From JAHIYU01 sp964476155 (GTDB lineage: Bacteria; Krumholzibacteriota; Krumholzibacteriia; LZORAL124-64-63), in the NCBI GenBank assembly GCA_964476155.1, contig CAYYYS010000012.1:1-64000 (forward strand): a stretch of 64,000 nt of DNA, written 5' to 3'. How positions within the stretch are numbered: the stretch's first letter is position 1; every line of letters starts with the position of its first letter. Of the stretch, positions 61,838 through 64,000 are shown piece by piece. The translations under genes and the position numbers were made by a program. The notes beneath the pieces are model-generated. The model saw only the letters and a list, made by a program, of their open reading frames with translations, did not search any database and was not told the origin of the DNA.

Positions 61838-62029
61838 CTACGTTGGTACGGTGGATTCGAACATCCTGGTATCTACTTCATTCCCGGGCGTTCGAGTCGG
61901 CGAAGCGGCGGCTTGATCCCCCGTCCTGCAGTTGCAGTTGCATGAGCAGGTGCAGCTGCATGCCATTGCGTTGGGCTGTTCTTCGGTTGCCGTAGTGGGC
62001 TGATGGCCCGGATCCACTTTTTTGTACAT
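61838..62029 (-). CDS. Candidate RiPP precursor peptide with CxCxCxCxCxC core
   Basis: A 63-residue peptide. The leader is MYKKVDPGHQPTTATEEQPN then AMA. The core ACSCTCSCNCNCR has six cysteines at residues 24, 26, 28, 30, 32 and 34, every second position, with Ser, Thr, Ser, Asn, Asn between. A 29-residue follower (RTGDQAAASPTRTPGNEVDT, then RMFESTVPT) has no cysteine. AAGGGAG six bases before the ATG at 62029 fixes the start; the ATG at 62035 abuts the ribosome-binding site. It lies three bases upstream of the radical SAM maturase on the same strand. It is likely to be cross-linked through its cysteines; the type of linkage is not knowable from sequence. Confidence 0.8.
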   Translation of the reverse strand: MYKKVDPGHQPTTATEEQPNAMACSCTCSCNCNCRTGDQAAASPTRTPGNEVDTRMFESTVPT

Positions 62030-62145
62030 AGTCATCTCCCTTTTTGTATGGGATATACATCCGTCACTATTGAAGATACCAAATCTTCCGCGCTTTTTTA
62101 TTGATTTTTTTAATATTCAATGCAAAGAAATCACTCCCCCGGCAT

Positions 62146-62316
62146 TGTAGCGGATGGACGGAGTAGCGTTGTGGGGGGTTCTCGATCAATAATCGATTTC
62201 TACAACGGCAAGGGCGTGCAAGTTAGCTAAATATTTCCTCCCGCTACAGTCGGGGGACGCCGTATTAGTTTCGCTCTTTGGGCGAGGGGCGACGAGCGTC
62301 TCCCGGCGTTTTTTTT
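62146..62316 (+). ncRNA. Candidate structured noncoding RNA with intrinsic terminator
   Basis: TGTAGCGG (62146-62153) pairs with CCGCTACA (62241-62248), closing a domain. Inside it GTTGT/ACAAC flanks a TCGAT-CAATA-ATCGA hairpin. Downstream, GGGGGACGC pairs with GCGTCTCCC around an inner TCGCTC/GGGCGA hairpin, followed by GGCG and eight T at 62309-62316. The terminator points along the plus strand, where no protein gene precedes it: the neighbours on both sides are minus-strand genes. The 5' end is not mapped. No known RNA family was recognised. Confidence 0.5.
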
Positions 62317-62343
62317 AGGGAAGAGTCGAATCGAGCCGGATAA

Positions 62344-63003
62344 TTAGCGACGGCGGGCTGCCAGCTCCACATCGCCGTGCCGATGCTCCGGTCCATCTCC
62401 GTGTCGATGCACGGGGCCCAAGGTCTCGTCGTGGCTCAGGATCTCCCACCCACGCAGCAGATCACGGATTTCCCGACGCGCCAGATAGGTGCGGTAGTCA
62501 CCGTCCGGACTGCGGAAGCTATGGCGACCAGCCGGCGTCCACGTGTCCCGGTAGGTCTCGTACGAGGGATCGTCCACGTGCCAGGCGACCAGCAGAAGGA
62601 TCGCGCCAGGGGCGGTCCAGCGCTGGAAACGATACAGGAGGCCGGCGATCTCGGCGCGTGAGAGGATCTGTAGCAGACCGAAGCATAGCACCGTGTCGAA
62701 GGGCGCCGACGGCTCGTAAGCCAGGACCCCTCCCCGCCACAGTTCGAGATCGAGACCCGCCTCGCGAGCCCGGCGCTCGGCCTGGGCGATGGACGCGGCT
62801 GACGGGTCGATCCCGGTCACACGCATGCCGGCCGCGGCCAGGGGCAGCGCGTTGCGTCCCTGTCCCACACCCAGGTCCAGCACGCGACCGCCAGGCTCGA
62901 GGTCTCCGGCGAAGCGCGTCAGGAGCGGCGCGGGTTCGGAGCCGAAATAATAGGTGTTGTCGCCATAGGCTTTGTCGTAATCGTCGGTGCGTTTATCCGC
63001 CAT
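62344..63003 (-). CDS. SAM-dependent methyltransferase, TehB-like
   Basis: A 219-residue protein. It has YFGSEPAPLLTRFAGDLEPG, then RVLDLGVGQGRNALPLAAAG, VTGIDPSAASIAQAERRARE and DTVLCFGLLQILSRAEIAGL, matching the tellurite-resistance TehB-type methyltransferases. The C-terminus has a His-rich tail, GPVHRHGDGPEHRHGD, that might bind metal. It lies on the same strand upstream of the precursor peptide, about 310 bases away, and six bases after the secreted-protein gene. It could belong to the peptide cluster, but ordinary small-molecule methylation is as likely. Confidence 0.85.
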   Translation of the reverse strand: MADKRTDDYDKAYGDNTYYFGSEPAPLLTRFAGDLEPGGRVLDLGVGQGRNALPLAAAGMRVTGIDPSAASIAQAERRAREAGLDLELWRGGVLAYEPSAPFDTVLCFGLLQILSRAEIAGLLYRFQRWTAPGAILLLVAWHVDDPSYETYRDTWTPAGRHSFRSPDGDYRTYLARREIRDLLRGWEILSHDETLGPVHRHGDGPEHRHGDVELAARRR

Positions 63004-63009
63004 GGGACG

Positions 63010-63597
63010 TCAATCGCCATAGATGGTTTTTACGTCGCCCCAGGCCCGGGGCTCGTCTTCGGCGGCCGAGTTGATGGTGAAGGAGGGGAGGTCGTCGGCG
63101 CCACAGGGGCTACAGGGGTGCACCATACCGACATCCGAGGCGTAGCCGGGATTGTCCGGCAGGTCGAGGGAGCCTGGAACCGGTTTGATGTAGAAACGGA
63201 TGGAATCTTCGTTGAAGGTCAAGACTGAGATCGAGAGCAGCGGAATCACATTGGCGCTGTTGGGCGTGAGGGGACTCAGGGCCGTCCCGACCTGGTATTC
63301 GGGGCTCGAAGCGAAGTTGAGAGCGCTCTCGCCCAGAATCTGCCAGGTCGCCGACATGTTCTCCTCGCCCGCGACCTCGATATAGGCTTGCCAGCCCAGC
63401 GCCTGGGATTGCGAAGGATTGACGACGCACAGATAGATCGTCTGCTGCGTGAAGGCGGCGAGGTCGATATTGCCGCCACACGTGGACTCGGATTCGTTAT
63501 CCGCGCAGAAACACATGACGTCGGACTGGGCCACCGCGACGGTGGCGAAGACGAGAACGAACAGGCATGTCGAAAGCACGCCATATACACGATTCAT
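63010..63597 (-). CDS. Secreted protein ending in AWGDVKTIYGD
   Basis: A 195-residue protein with signal peptide (MNRVYGVLSTCLFVLVFATV, then AVAQ). The mature part is a beta-rich module with four or more cysteines (MCFCADNESESTCGG, YLCVVNPSQSQALGWQAYIE, HPCSPCG). It resembles one module of the 320-residue protein at 53702. It lacks the standard sorting domain and ends EDEPRAWGDVKTIYGD, nearly the same tail. The start at 63597 follows AAGGGAA and gives a proper signal peptide. Probably surface or extracellular; role unknown. Confidence 0.82.
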   Translation of the reverse strand: MNRVYGVLSTCLFVLVFATVAVAQSDVMCFCADNESESTCGGNIDLAAFTQQTIYLCVVNPSQSQALGWQAYIEVAGEENMSATWQILGESALNFASSPEYQVGTALSPLTPNSANVIPLLSISVLTFNEDSIRFYIKPVPGSLDLPDNPGYASDVGMVHPCSPCGADDLPSFTINSAAEDEPRAWGDVKTIYGD

Positions 63598-63693
63598 CAC
63601 GGTATTCCCTTCTGCGATCTGCGAGCGGAGCCCCGGTCGGTTTCTCACGACCGGGGCGAGTCCTTGTATCAGGATAAAAGAACCGCCTGCAGG

Positions 63694-63728
63694 AAACAAG
63701 GCCCAGCCGTGGGGCCGGGCCTGTTTGT
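63694..63728 (-). terminator. Hairpin after the partial sorting-domain gene
   Basis: GGCCC / GGGCC with flanking AAAC / GTTT (one bulged base) forms a stem about 23 bases downstream of the partial gene's stop on the minus strand. The T-rich tail is part of the stem. A plausible but not strong terminator. Confidence 0.45.
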
Positions 63729-63750
63729 GGGCTGTTTGCTGCCCTGGCTA

Positions 63751-64000
63751 CTACTTCACCAGGGTCAATTTGGCCATGGTGTCGGTCCGGACACCATCCA
63801 ACAGGAGTACGGCGAAGTAGGTTCCGCCGGCGAGTTCGCGACCGGTGTCGTCCAGGCCGCGCCAGGTCTCTGTGTAAGTCCCTGCCGTTTGTGTGCCCAG
63901 ATCAAATGCGCGCACGCGGCGGCCACGCAGATCGTAGATCTCGAGGCCGAGCCGACCGGGTAGGCTGCTGGTCAGCTTGATCTCGGTGCTGGGGTTGAAG
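63751..64000 (-). CDS. C-terminal end of a sorting-domain protein (runs off the window)
   Basis: Only the last 82 residues are present. They are a complete sorting domain from FNPSTEIKLTSSLPGRLGLE through IYDLRGRRVRAFDLG, TYTETWRGLDDTGRELAGGT and YFAVLLLDG to MAKLTLVK and the stop. The rest lies beyond position 64000. The presence of the domain indicates another exported cargo protein. Confidence 0.85.
   Translation of the reverse strand, partial: FNPSTEIKLTSSLPGRLGLEIYDLRGRRVRAFDLGTQTAGTYTETWRGLDDTGRELAGGTYFAVLLLDGVRTDTMAKLTLVK

Noticed and set aside
61838..62029. Classic SCIFF peptide
   Set aside because: It has six cysteines near a SCIFF-like maturase, but they alternate with single residues in an 11-residue block rather than being spread over about 45 residues, and the flanking pattern differs.
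6420..64000. A complete type IX secretion system
   Set aside because: Sorting domains and a PorV-like barrel are present, but no core secretion component is encoded in the window.
1..64000. tRNA or rRNA genes
   Set aside because: A few GATTCGAAC-like strings occur (for example near 17153 and 61856) but they are inside clear protein genes and lack acceptor and anticodon arms.

Overview
The window reads as a GC-rich, Gram-negative bacterial chromosome, most like an uncultivated FCB-group lineage of the Krumholzibacteriota/Eisenbacteria/Latescibacterota kind. The lineage is an inference. The main evidence is seven predicted secreted proteins that end in the same roughly 80-90-residue C-terminal sorting domain (a PNPFNP-type start, then a YD..GR strand, then a W.GRDD.G...SG.Y hairpin, then a final LVR or LAR), together with a PorV/PorQ-like outer-membrane barrel. 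I found no rRNA, tRNA, insertion sequence, prophage or CRISPR array.

Layout. 0-6.3 kb: one-carbon genes metH and metF (divergent), an EamA transporter and a methyltransferase. 6.4-9.5 kb: a secreted subtilase with sorting domain. 9.8-12.7 kb: a degraded strip holding a trpF remnant, a broken conserved gene in front of intact yjjX, an orphan signal peptide, two small Cys-rich exported proteins and a regulator fragment. 12.7-19.2 kb: OsmC, a YihY membrane protein, an S9 peptidase and two secreted proteins. 19.2-23.7 kb: a tightly overlapping minus-strand operon (gamma-carbonic anhydrase, small membrane protein, DUF2797, DASS transporter, two Smr proteins, pteridine-reductase-like SDR). 23.8-25.6 kb: SpmA/SpmB-type fusion and DinB. 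25.8-32.3 kb: a frameshifted AlbA/HATPase regulator, a secreted RCC1-repeat protein, a lipoprotein and the PorV-like barrel. 32.4-38.8 kb: methyltransferase, sodB, rarD, three broken genes and a secreted phospholipase-D-fold protein. 38.8-47.6 kb: pgi, a secreted M1 peptidase, thiI, an NlpC/P60 lipoprotein, an RlmD-type rRNA methyltransferase and a polytopic glycosyltransferase. 47.7-54.7 kb: a secreted protein, a truncated ECF sigma gene in front of its anti-sigma gene, trmJ, a parvulin and a two-module secreted protein. 55-58.8 kb: a ubiD-ubiE-ubiX-ubiA operon for quinone (probably menaquinone) synthesis. 59-64 kb: an ECF sigma with a membrane partner, a radical SAM/SPASM peptide maturase with a Cys-rich precursor peptide, a candidate structured RNA, a methyltransferase, another secreted protein and the end of a further sorting-domain protein.

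The most exciting system is at 60.4-62.0 kb. A 63-residue peptide with six cysteines at alternate positions (CxCxCxCxCxC) lies three bases upstream of a 490-residue radical SAM/SPASM enzyme. This is a candidate RiPP of the sactipeptide/ranthipeptide kind whose core does not match the precursor patterns I know. A probable structured noncoding RNA with a strong intrinsic terminator lies just upstream on the opposite strand.

A second theme is gene decay. At least eight genes are broken by clean internal or terminal deletions, or by a frameshift, with no mobile element in sight. A third is two long near-palindromes (153 and 170 bp), each between divergent genes. A fourth is a short C-terminal AWGDVK tail shared by two secreted proteins that lack the usual sorting domain.
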